Assembly (NCBI GenBank): GCA_910576975.1
Contig: CAJTJY010000031.1
Coordinates: forward strand, 249 to 31,325
Direction of reading: 5' to 3'
Origin: an uncultured Lachnospiraceae bacterium
GTDB taxonomy: Bacteria > Bacillota > Clostridia > Lachnospirales > Lachnospiraceae
Length of the DNA stretch: 31,077 bases
This document shows positions 24,569 through 31,077 of the stretch, one piece after another. The notes under the pieces are model-generated. The model did not search any database. It saw only the letters and a list, made by a program, of their open reading frames with translations, and had not been told where the DNA came from. Positions within the stretch are counted from its first letter, which is position 1, and each line of letters starts with the position of its first letter. Both the position numbers and the translations under genes were made by a program.

Positions 24569-25432
24569 ATGTTAGTATCTGCAAAAGAAATGTTACAAAA
24601 AGCAAAGGCAGGACATTACGCTGTTGGACAGTTCAATATCAATAATCTGGAATGGACCAAGTCTGTCTTATTGACAGCGCAGGAGTTGCAATCCCCGGTT
24701 ATTCTGGGCGTTTCTGAGGGAGCGGGAAAATACATGGCAGGATATAAGACTGTGGTTGGCATGGTGAACGGCATGTTGGAGGAGCTCAACATTACGGTTC
24801 CGGTAGCATTGCATTTGGATCATGGAAGCTACGAGGGATGTCTGAAATGCGTGGAAGCAGGATTTTCTTCTATTATGTTCGACGGCTCCCATTACCCAAT
24901 TGATGAGAATGTGACAAAGACCACGGAGCTTGTAAAGATTGCTCACGACAAAGGGATGTCCATTGAAGCTGAGGTTGGCTCCATCGGCGGTGAGGAAGAT
25001 GGCGTGGTTGGCGCTGGAGAATGCGCCGATCCCAATGAATGCAAGGCAATTGCAGATCTGGGCGTGGATATGCTTGCAGCAGGAATCGGCAATATCCATG
25101 GCAAATATCCAGAAAATTGGGCTGGTCTGAGTTTTGAAACTTTGGATGCTGTTCAGCAGAAGACGGGCGATATGCCTCTGGTGCTTCATGGTGGAACAGG
25201 AATTCCTGAAGATATGATTAAGAAAGCGATTTCTCTTGGCGTGGCTAAGATCAATGTTAACACAGAATGTCAGCTTTCCTTTGCAGATGCAACCAGAAAG
25301 TATATCGAGGATGGCAAGGATCAGGAAGGCAAAGGATTTGATCCCAGAAAGCTTTTGGCGCCCGGTGCAGAGGCGATTAAAGCCACTGTGAAAGAGAAGA
25401 TGGAATTATTTGGTTCCGTTGGAAAAGCGTAG
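24569..25432 (+). CDS. fba: Class II fructose-1,6-bisphosphate aldolase
   Basis: Zinc-dependent cleavage of fructose 1,6-bisphosphate to dihydroxyacetone phosphate and glyceraldehyde 3-phosphate in glycolysis, and the reverse in gluconeogenesis. The protein has 287 residues. The catalytic Asp and first zinc His lie in HLDHGSYEGCLKCVEAGF; further motifs are SSIMFDGSHYPIDENV, SIEAEVGSIGGEEDG, AAGIGNIHGKYPENW (zinc His), LVLHGGTGIPEDMIKKAI (zinc His and phosphate loop) and KINVNTECQLSF (the NxNT phosphate-site motif). It is a stand-alone gene with its own ribosome site GGAGG and a strong terminator 40 nt after the stop. Confidence 0.97.
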   Translation: MLVSAKEMLQKAKAGHYAVGQFNINNLEWTKSVLLTAQELQSPVILGVSEGAGKYMAGYKTVVGMVNGMLEELNITVPVALHLDHGSYEGCLKCVEAGFSSIMFDGSHYPIDENVTKTTELVKIAHDKGMSIEAEVGSIGGEEDGVVGAGECADPNECKAIADLGVDMLAAGIGNIHGKYPENWAGLSFETLDAVQQKTGDMPLVLHGGTGIPEDMIKKAISLGVAKINVNTECQLSFADATRKYIEDGKDQEGKGFDPRKLLAPGAEAIKATVKEKMELFGSVGKA

Positions 25433-25471
25433 GCATGGCGGATTTTCAAGAAATATAAAATAAACGAGTAG

Positions 25472-25520
25472 AACAAGGGTGTTCCAAGAAGCTTGGAACG
25501 CCCTTGTTTCTCTAATTTTC
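25472..25520 (+). terminator. Terminator of fba
   Basis: A 17-bp stem (25472-25488 with 25492-25508, one T-G pair) around a 3-nt AAG loop is followed by TCTCTAATTTT. It could also act as an attenuator if transcription of glnN begins upstream. Confidence 0.88.
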
Positions 25521-25529
25521 AATTAGAGA
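25509..25529 (+). other. Second hairpin directly after the fba terminator
   Basis: TCTCTAATT-TTC-AATTAGAGA is a perfect 9-bp hairpin with a 3-nt loop. It begins at the base following the terminator stem and contains the terminator's U-rich tail. It lies in the leader of glnN, 58 nt before its start. Confidence 0.6.
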
Positions 25530-25586
25530 ATTACGAAGACATTACATAAGATGCCGTGCGCATATGTGAGAGAGGATGTAGAGACC

Positions 25587-27701
25587 ATGAGTGAAAATTT
25601 TAATGTATCAGAAGTTTTTGGAGAAAATGTATTTAATGATGCAGTAATGCAGGAACGCCTGCCGAAAAAGGTATATAAGAAACTAAAAGAAGTCATCCAG
25701 GAGGACCGGGAATTAGATCTGGAAACCGCTGATGTGGTGGCGCATGAGATGAAGGAATGGGCAATTGAAAAGGGAGCGACACATTATTCTCATTGGTTTC
25801 AGCCACTGACAGGTTACACAGCGGAGAAACATGATTCCTTTATCACAGCTCCTATGTCAAACGGCAAAGTACTGATGAGTTTTTCGGGAAAAGAACTGAT
25901 CAAGGGCGAGCCGGACGCCTCATCTTTCCCATCCGGTGGCTTAAGAGCTACTTTTGAGGCCAGGGGATATACGGCGTGGGACTGCACGTCTCCGGCATTT
26001 GTCAGGCAGGATGCGGCAGGCGCAACACTTTGCATTCCGACGGCTTTTTGTTCCTACACAGGAGAGGCTTTGGATCAGAAGACGCCCCTCCTTCGTTCCA
26101 TGGAGGCCATCAATGAACAGTCCTTGCGGCTGATTCGCTTGTTTGGAAACGCCACTTCCAAGAGGGTGACGCCGTCTGTAGGGGCAGAGCAGGAATATTT
26201 TCTCGTTGACCATGACAAATATTTAAAAAGAAAGGACTTGATCTTTACTGGTCGAACCTTGTTCGGTGCAATGCCTCCCAAGGGGCAGGAATTGGATGAT
26301 CATTATTTCGGGGCGATTCGTGAACGTATTGCAGCGTATATGCGTGACGTTAATATTGAGCTGTGGAAGCTGGGAGTAAGCGCAAAGACTCAGCATAACG
26401 AGGCGGCTCCGGCGCAGCATGAATTGGCGCCGATCTATGCCGAAGTTAATATTGCTGTGGATCACAATCAGCTAGTGATGGAAACTTTGAAAAAAGTTGC
26501 CGGGCGTCATGGGCTGCGCTGCCTGCTCCACGAGAAGCCGTTTGCAGGCGTGAATGGCTCCGGCAAGCATAACAACTGGTCGCTCATCACTGATGACGGC
26601 ATTAACCTGCTAGATCCAGGCAAGACCCCTCATGAAAACATTCAGTTTCTTTTGGTTTTGACTTGTATCTTAAAGGCAGTGGATAAACATGCGGATCTGC
26701 TAAGAGAATCTGCTGCGGATGCAGGAAACGACCATAGATTAGGGGCAAATGAGGCTCCGCCTGCGATTATCTCTATTTTCTTGGGAGAACAGCTTCAGGA
26801 TGTAATGTCACAGTTAATCAGTACGGGAGAGGCGACCAGGAGCTTAAAGGGCGAAGTACTTCAAACGGGAGTTAAATCTTTGCCAGACTTCATGAAGGAT
26901 GCTACAGACCGAAACCGTACCTCGCCGTTTGCCTTTACTGGAAATAAATTTGAGTTCCGCATGGTCGGTTCTAATGATTCCATTGCAGCTCCTAATGTGG
27001 TGCTAAACACAATAGTGGCAGAGGCATTTTCGGACGTTTGCGATATTTTAGAGAATGCAGAAGATTTTGAGAGAGCAGTGCATGACTTAATTAAAAAGCA
27101 GGCGTCAGAACACCAGCGGATTGTATTTAACGGAAATGGTTATTCTCATGAGTGGATTGAGGAGGCAGAACGCCGGGGGCTTCCTCATATCAACAATATG
27201 GTGGATGCGGTTCCAGCATTGACAACGGAGAAAGCAGTTGCATTATTTGAAAAATTCAATGTATTTACCCGGGCTGAATTAGAGTCCAGAGGGGAAATTT
27301 TGTATGAAAATTATGCAAAAGCTCTAAATATCGAGGCACGTGCCATGATAGACATGGCTGGAAAACAGATTATTCCTGTTGTAATAAAATATACTACCTT
27401 GTTGGCAAATTCGATCAATGCGGTAACTGCGGCATGTGATGCCAATGTCAGTACTCAGATAGAACTGTTGCAAAAGGTTTCCGACTTGCTTGTAGAAGTC
27501 AAGGAAGCGCTTGCAAATCTTATTGAGGCTACGGATAAAGCTAGCGCCGTCTCAGAGGGCAGAGAGCAAGCGATTTGTTATCGTGACGAGGTAAAGACAG
27601 CGATGGATGCACTGCGCGCTCCTGTTGATCAGTTGGAAATGATAGTTGACAAGGAGATGTGGCCAATGCCGTCTTATGGGGACTTGATTTTTGAGGTATA
27701 G
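25587..27701 (+). CDS. glnN: Type III glutamine synthetase
   Basis: ATP-dependent synthesis of glutamine from glutamate and ammonium, the main ammonium assimilation step, in the large GSIII form found in Bacteroides and many Clostridia. The protein has 704 residues, typical of GSIII (type I is about 450). It shows the GSIII N-terminal region (VSEVFGENVFNDAVMQERLP), SVGAEQEYFLVD (metal Glu), KTQHNEAAPAQHELAPIY, NIAVDHNQLVMETLKKVA, HEKPFAGVNGSGKHNNWSL (the ATP/Glu site) and FRMVGSNDSIAAPNVVLNT. An in-frame ATG at 25551 exists. The ATG at 25587 is preferred because its product MSENFNVSEVF matches the family start and AGAGGA lies 10 nt upstream. The leader carries two hairpins; no clear promoter is seen. 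Confidence 0.97.
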   Translation: MSENFNVSEVFGENVFNDAVMQERLPKKVYKKLKEVIQEDRELDLETADVVAHEMKEWAIEKGATHYSHWFQPLTGYTAEKHDSFITAPMSNGKVLMSFSGKELIKGEPDASSFPSGGLRATFEARGYTAWDCTSPAFVRQDAAGATLCIPTAFCSYTGEALDQKTPLLRSMEAINEQSLRLIRLFGNATSKRVTPSVGAEQEYFLVDHDKYLKRKDLIFTGRTLFGAMPPKGQELDDHYFGAIRERIAAYMRDVNIELWKLGVSAKTQHNEAAPAQHELAPIYAEVNIAVDHNQLVMETLKKVAGRHGLRCLLHEKPFAGVNGSGKHNNWSLITDDGINLLDPGKTPHENIQFLLVLTCILKAVDKHADLLRESAADAGNDHRLGANEAPPAIISIFLGEQLQDVMSQLISTGEATRSLKGEVLQTGVKSLPDFMKDATDRNRTSPFAFTGNKFEFRMVGSNDSIAAPNVVLNTIVAEAFSDVCDILENAEDFERAVHDLIKKQASEHQRIVFNGNGYSHEWIEEAERRGLPHINNMVDAVPALTTEKAVALFEKFNVFTRAELESRGEILYENYAKALNIEARAMIDMAGKQIIPVVIKYTTLLANSINAVTAACDANVSTQIELLQKVSDLLVEVKEALANLIEATDKASAVSEGREQAICYRDEVKTAMDALRAPVDQLEMIVDKEMWPMPSYGDLIFEV

Positions 27702-27833
27702 TGATCTTCGAAATATTATATTGCCAATCAAGGCTGCCTAGCCACAAAGGAAAGGCATCCCAATATGGCCATGCGGCCGTATCATAAGGTATAAAAAGAG
27801 AGTTATTTAGGCATGTTTAGGAGGAGGTAGGGC

Positions 27834-28577
27834 ATGAAGAATAACTTGTTATTTGTCAATCATAATCAAGGTATTATTCGAGAATTTCTAGAGGCAATGA
27901 AAGGATATTCTGTCGAAATTGATACGGCAGATAAAAGTGACAAAGTAGCTGCCTTATTGAAAAAGAAAAAATATAAAGTAGTAATAACAGGCATGAATCT
28001 AACGGGTTTTGACGGTTCTAAAATTATAGCTTATCTAAATCAATATTGTCCCCAGACTGTTTGCATAGTCTATACCCGCAGGCTGGAACTGGCTCATCTG
28101 AAGCTATTGGTGAATGAAAGAAAAGTATTTCGCATATTTCAGAAATCTTCTGATATTGGAGGAGAAGTTTGCAATGCAGTAATGGATGCTTTTGAATATT
28201 ATGATATGCAAGAGAAAAAGAGTCAGGAAAGACAGATTTTAGAGCAGAAGCTCAAAAGCGCTAGGGCAAATGTCAGGAACCTAGAAGAAGGGGCTTTGAT
28301 TCGAGAGCAGGAAAAGCAGGAGCTGGCTATCTTCTTGCGCACAATACTTCATACATATACCCAAAATGTGGAGACTGTGCTGGATCATAAAGAAAGAAAA
28401 GTATTGCTTTTCTATGAGGCAGAGCTGATGAATCAATTGCTAAAGGAATCCTGTAGTTTGGAAGAAATCTTGGAAGTAAGAAAGCGGATTTATGAGGCAT
28501 GCGATCATAACAAGAAAGAAAAGCTTGAGCCCATTGTGGAACGGATTCACCAGAATTTTGTTGCGATGATTAAGTAA
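27834..28577 (+). CDS. Degenerate receiver-domain protein with coiled-coil tail
   Basis: A 247-residue soluble protein. Residues 3-120 fit a response-regulator receiver of the kind seen in HD-GYP regulators: LLFVNHNQGIIREFLEAM, then VVITGMNLTGFDGSKII, CIVYTRRLELAHLKLLVNE and FRIFQKSSD. The acidic pair is replaced by Asn-His and the phospho-acceptor Asp by Gly, while the Thr/Tyr and Lys switch positions remain. Residues 125-170 are strongly charged and probably coiled coil; the C-terminus is helical with no recognisable output domain, and it does not look like an ANTAR domain. It starts after AGGAGGAGG, 132 nt downstream of glnN; that gap holds a 7-bp hairpin (27764-27781) and no clear terminator. 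It may be a phosphorylation-independent regulator linked to nitrogen metabolism, but this is inference. Confidence 0.75.
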   Translation: MKNNLLFVNHNQGIIREFLEAMKGYSVEIDTADKSDKVAALLKKKKYKVVITGMNLTGFDGSKIIAYLNQYCPQTVCIVYTRRLELAHLKLLVNERKVFRIFQKSSDIGGEVCNAVMDAFEYYDMQEKKSQERQILEQKLKSARANVRNLEEGALIREQEKQELAIFLRTILHTYTQNVETVLDHKERKVLLFYEAELMNQLLKESCSLEEILEVRKRIYEACDHNKKEKLEPIVERIHQNFVAMIK

Positions 28578-28607
28578 AATATGATGTTAAGATCACTTGT
28601 GGGCAAT

Positions 28608-28656
28608 AGACAGCGTGGAAAGCAGAAATGCTTTTGCGCTGTCTTTCGTTTCTTTA
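28608..28656 (+). terminator. Terminator after the receiver-domain gene
   Basis: AGACAGCG (28608-28615) pairs with CGCTGTCT (28637-28644). An inner AAAGCA/TGCTTT stem continues it, and TTCGTTTCTTTATT follows. Confidence 0.85.
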
Positions 28657-28670
28657 TTATGAAAAACTAG

Positions 28671-28856
28671 GGCTTCAAAAGGTCAATTTTCATTGCAGAA
28701 CAATGCAAACCAAAGGTACAGAAATTATTTTGGGGCTATCGTACTAATGTATTTACCTGTTCAAAAGATCTTGCCTCTGATGCGGCAAGGCTTTTAGAAC
28801 AAGTGAATATATTAATGCGACATCCCCTCAGTAAAGTGTGTGATCTATGGACATAA
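28671..28856 (+). other. Open stretch without start, possible gene remnant
   Basis: After a TAG at 28668-28670, 61 codons stay open up to the TAA at 28854-28856, reading near the end as LASDAARLLEQVNILMRHPL. It has no ATG at its head and no ribosome site. The composition looks protein-like, so it could be the remains of a decayed gene, but a chance frame cannot be excluded. The region from 28660 to 29130 otherwise shows no clear gene on the plus strand. Confidence 0.2.
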
Positions 28857-28893
28857 ATAATGGGTAATTGCGAAACTGCTAAATGATCAAAGT

Positions 28894-29058
28894 TTATTTA
28901 TGACTATTATTACACTTTTTTGGAGATATTTTCATTCTACAAAAGCCCAAAATGCCTGGCGCACCAAGCATTCTGGCAAGACTCTCATTACAATGAGCCA
29001 TGTTTAGAAAAGGCTTCCATGGTTCTTTGAGACTTGCCTCCATGGTGCTAAAATGCAT
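28894..29058 (-). CDS. Small hypothetical protein (54 residues)
   Basis: A minus-strand frame starts at ATG 29058-29056 and ends at TAA 28896-28894. The product has a protein-like middle part, including EASLKEPWKPFLNMAHCNES and ARMLGAPGILGFCRMK. The upstream AAAGTAAG is at best a weak ribosome site. Its codons for ARMLGAPGILG coincide with an 11-of-13 imperfect hairpin (28947-28976), so the stretch could instead be a structured element. The family is not recognised and no function is proposed. Confidence 0.3.
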   Translation of the reverse strand: MHFSTMEASLKEPWKPFLNMAHCNESLARMLGAPGILGFCRMKISPKKCNNSHK

Positions 29059-29131
29059 TTCTTACTTTAAACGATTGAGTTTTGCAAACACCTAACACAA
29101 ATGACAATAAAAAGGAAGTTGTAAATTTGTC

Positions 29132-29183
29132 TTGACAGTTCTACTATTCAGTGTTACTATATAGCAGTAATAAGTAATACTGC
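29132..29183 (+). promoter_or_regulatory. padR promoter and palindromic operator
   Basis: TTGACA (29132-29137), a 17-nt spacer and TACTAT (29155-29160) form the promoter. Two overlapping imperfect palindromes cover the -10 and start: TTACTATATAGCAGTAA (29154-29170) and GCAGTAATAAGTAATACTGC (29164-29183). PadR-type proteins usually bind such dyads and repress their own genes, so autoregulation is likely by inference. Confidence 0.7.
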
Positions 29184-29215
29184 ATATCTGCCATACATTA
29201 TAGGAGGTGCTTGTT

Positions 29216-29542
29216 ATGGATAATTTAACAGAAATGCTAAAGGGGGTTCTCGAAGGCTGTGTACTTGAAATCATTAGCCGCAGGGAAACATACGGATATG
29301 AGATAACAAAGCGGTTGAATGCACTTGGATTTTCAGATGTTGTAGAAGGGACAGTCTATACTATTTTAATTCGGCTTGAAAAAAACAAGCTCGTTGAAAC
29401 GACAAAAAAGCCTTCAGTAATGGGACCGCCGCGTAAATTTTTCAAATTAAATGAAGCAGGTGAAAAGGAGCTTGCCCAATTTTGGAAGAGGTGGGGATTT
29501 GTTGTGTCAAAGCTTGAGCAGTTAAAGGAGGAAAAGCAGTAA
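29216..29542 (+). CDS. PadR family transcriptional regulator
   Basis: A 108-residue winged-helix DNA-binding protein of the small (PadR-s1) type. It reads LKGVLEGCVLEIISRRETYG, YEITKRLNALGF, then the recognition-helix region VVEGTVYTILIRLEKNKLVE and the wing KKPSVMGPPRKFFKLNEAGE, followed by a C-terminal dimerisation helix. The start is the ATG at 29216 with AGGAGG at 29202-29207; a GTG three codons upstream overlaps that ribosome site and is unlikely. The next gene begins in its stop codon. Such regulators typically repress a small adjacent operon and are released by a ligand or membrane stress; the signal here is unknown. Confidence 0.93.
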   Translation: MDNLTEMLKGVLEGCVLEIISRRETYGYEITKRLNALGFSDVVEGTVYTILIRLEKNKLVETTKKPSVMGPPRKFFKLNEAGEKELAQFWKRWGFVVSKLEQLKEEKQ

Positions 29543-29925
29543 TGAAATCGCTATTTGAACTTATAATAGGGAATTTGGACGAAAAAAATGCTTATCGCCA
29601 GATCAATAAGCGGGCAAAAGCGCTGCCAAGAAATTATTACGCGGCATACAAAAAAATCTGCAATTATTTATTTTGCTATGGCGAGGGCTGTTCCATGGAA
29701 ATGCTTTCAGAACTTTTAGACTTGCTTGAATCGGGTGCAAGAGACCAGAAGAAAGTTTCAAAGCTTCTTGGAGCTGATGTAGCAACATTTTGTGATGAGC
29801 TTATTTCAGCGGTAAATACTAATAAAAAGACAAGACGTGATAAATTGAATCAGGAAATTGAGGAATATTTCAGTAAAAGGGGGCAAGGTGATGTTTTATC
29901 TAATGAAAAGAATCAAAGAAGATAA
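29542..29925 (+). CDS. DUF1048 family protein (first copy)
   Basis: A 127-residue, mainly helical, probably cytosolic protein. It matches the DUF1048 pattern seen next to PadR regulators: an ALPRNYYAAYKKICNYLF helix, a short acidic middle (MEMLSELLDLLESGARDQK) and the conserved GADVATFCDELISAVN near residue 80. The function of the family is not known. The start ATG overlaps the padR stop by one base. Its C-terminal 35 nt overlap the next gene. The two copies share the same plan (LPxxY, then a VAxFCDELI motif) but differ clearly in sequence, so the duplication is old. Confidence 0.82.
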   Translation: MKSLFELIIGNLDEKNAYRQINKRAKALPRNYYAAYKKICNYLFCYGEGCSMEMLSELLDLLESGARDQKKVSKLLGADVATFCDELISAVNTNKKTRRDKLNQEIEEYFSKRGQGDVLSNEKNQRR

Positions 29926-30214
29926 AAAAATTTATAAGGAGCACTTAGCTACTGTTCATTCTCTGCCAGAAGATTATCAGTTTGTGTTTGAGAAAATGAC
30001 AGAATATATTTGGAGCTCTGCTGGTGGAAGCGGGATGGATACACTTCAAACACAATATGATTTGGCGAATATGTTTGCGGAAGCCGCTGCAAATGGTGTT
30101 GCTGTGCTTGAAATAACAGGAAAAGATGTTGCAGGGTTTTGTGACGAGCTGATTCGCGATAATATATCTTGGATGGATCAAATGCGAAAAAGATTAAACC
30201 ATTCTATTAAATAA
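29891..30214 (+). CDS. DUF1048 family protein (second copy)
   Basis: A 107-residue helical protein of the DUF1048 family: IKEDKKIYKEHLATVHSLPE, DYQFVFEKMTEYIWSSAGGS, GMDTLQTQYDLANMFAEAAA, then LEITGKDVAGFCDELIRDNI. This is the more typical member, with the GxGMDxLxxQYDL and GKDVAGFCDELI motifs. The ATG at 29891 is chosen because it gives the usual N-terminus and follows a G-rich stretch (AAAAGGGGGCAAGG). It overlaps the previous gene by 35 nt, so translation is probably coupled. No clear terminator is seen between this gene and the rRNA promoters. Function unknown. Confidence 0.85.
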   Translation: MFYLMKRIKEDKKIYKEHLATVHSLPEDYQFVFEKMTEYIWSSAGGSGMDTLQTQYDLANMFAEAAANGVAVLEITGKDVAGFCDELIRDNISWMDQMRKRLNHSIK

Positions 30215-30340
30215 GAACTAAAATCTTTAAATGCGTTGACAAATCTCTCTTTTTGCATGGGGAAAGGGCAGAACAATAGCAAATATAAAAGGTCGAATTA
30301 TAATCATCACAAAAAATATGAAATTATTAATAAATATCTA

Positions 30341-30369
30341 TTGACAAATAAATAGAGGAATGCTATTAT
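30341..30369 (+). promoter_or_regulatory. rRNA operon promoter, distal
   Basis: TTGACA (30341-30346), a 17-nt spacer and TATTAT (30364-30369), preceded by TGC (extended -10). It is about 375 nt before the 16S gene. Confidence 0.75.
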
Positions 30370-30419
30370 AAAATTCCACTGCGTTGGATGTAGTGGGAAA
30401 ATAAAAATCAAAAAAGTAC

Positions 30420-30448
30420 TTGACAGAAGACGGTGGCTGTGATATAGT
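30420..30448 (+). promoter_or_regulatory. rRNA operon promoter, middle
   Basis: TTGACA (30420-30425), a 17-nt spacer and TATAGT (30443-30448), close to consensus. Confidence 0.8.
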
Positions 30449-30504
30449 ATGCAAGTTGATTGCCGTTGGTCAAGAAACAAGGCAAGAAGAAATAAAAAAA
30501 GTTG

Positions 30505-30533
30505 TTGACAAGAGTCGAAAGATGTGATAAGCT
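30505..30533 (+). promoter_or_regulatory. rRNA operon promoter, proximal
   Basis: TTGACA (30505-30510), a 17-nt spacer and TAAGCT (30528-30533), the latter preceded by TGA as an extended -10. Confidence 0.65.
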
Positions 30534-30539
30534 ATAGAG

Positions 30540-30743
30540 GTTGTCGCATGAGACGAGGCAACAGCCAGGGACCTTGATAACTGAACAGTGAAATAACCTT
30601 GAAAGATTCGAAAAGAGTTTCCGCGCAAGCGGAGAGGGCCGGGAGACCGGCCGGATTATTCAAGAACAGGCATTCAAGAGAATGCGACCTAGAACAGTAA
30701 GCCAGACGAGGCCCTCGAAAAGAGGGGCGTCAGGAAAACACTT
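30540..30743 (+). ncRNA. Structured leader of the rRNA transcript
   Basis: The leader holds a boxA-like CCTTGATAACTGAACA (30573-30588), of the kind used for NusB/NusE antitermination. Two GNRA-capped hairpins follow: CCGC-GCAA-GCGG (30621-30632) and GGCCGG-GAGA-CCGGCC (30637-30652). A third hairpin pairs GACG/CGTC and CCCTC/GAGGG (30705-30731) just before the gene and may serve RNase processing. Confidence 0.7.

Positions 30744-31077
<334 letters not shown>

Noticed and set aside
27834..28577. Possibility that this protein is an ANTAR antiterminator, as often found near clostridial glutamine synthetase
   Set aside because: The C-terminal part lacks the ANTAR three-helix pattern, and no twin-hexaloop hairpin pair was seen before glnN.
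28983..29045. Short repeats such as CTCATT/AATGAG and GCTTCCATGG/GCCTCCATGG
   Set aside because: Too short and few to call an insertion sequence end or array.
30236..30264. TTGACA after the second DUF1048 gene
   Set aside because: The position expected for the -10 is G-rich (GGGAAA); no promoter is supported.

Overview
The window looks like a chromosomal segment of a low-to-mid GC Gram-positive anaerobe of the Clostridia, most likely a member of the Lachnospiraceae. The 5' part of a 16S rRNA gene at the right edge is of the Clostridium cluster XIVa type by eye. Consistent with this are an HprK/RapZ/WhiA cluster, a type III glutamine synthetase, class II aldolase, strong AGGAGG-type ribosome sites, and Big_2-type Ig repeats typical of Lachnospiraceae surface proteins. 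The genus cannot be fixed from sequence alone.

Layout. Positions 1-2769 hold a tightly coupled nucleoside salvage operon: deoB (phosphopentomutase), a YczE-type membrane protein, and a purine nucleoside phosphorylase, joined by two ATGA overlaps. It is closed by a terminator. Positions 2946-10022 encode one 2358-residue secreted protein with five lectin-like modules, a PHP-type metallo-phosphoesterase domain, two near-identical 329-residue CARDB/OB-fold units and three Ig-like domains. A terminator follows. Next, pyrG and a YibE/F membrane protein form a minus-strand pair (10207-13027), closed by a 21-bp perfect hairpin. Divergent from pyrG are ftsH, with an unusual repeat-bearing C-terminal tail, and uvrC. 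Then come hprK from its own likely promoter, an M18 aminopeptidase, murB, a 148-nt imperfect palindrome, rapZ, whiA and a diacylglycerol-kinase-like gene (18050-24329). fba and glnN follow, separated by two back-to-back hairpins. A gene for a degenerate receiver-domain protein lies downstream of glnN.

The right end (28578-31077) looks like accessory DNA in front of an rRNA operon. About 550 nt hold only weak coding traces, including a 54-codon minus-strand frame. A PadR regulator with a palindromic operator over its promoter then drives two DUF1048 proteins. Three strong promoters, a structured leader and the start of the 16S gene complete the window.

Most genes are housekeeping. They cover nucleoside and CTP metabolism, proteolysis, DNA repair, carbon and nitrogen control, cell wall precursor synthesis and glycolysis. 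The less explained parts are the giant PHP surface protein beside the nucleoside salvage genes, the FtsH tail with a 15-residue repeat, the intergenic palindrome between murB and rapZ, the receiver protein lacking its phospho-acceptor, the small minus-strand frame at 28894-29058, and the PadR/DUF1048 cassette. No CRISPR array, tRNA, transposase or phage gene was seen. I did not find a clear, complete, previously undescribed system; the best leads are listed as findings.
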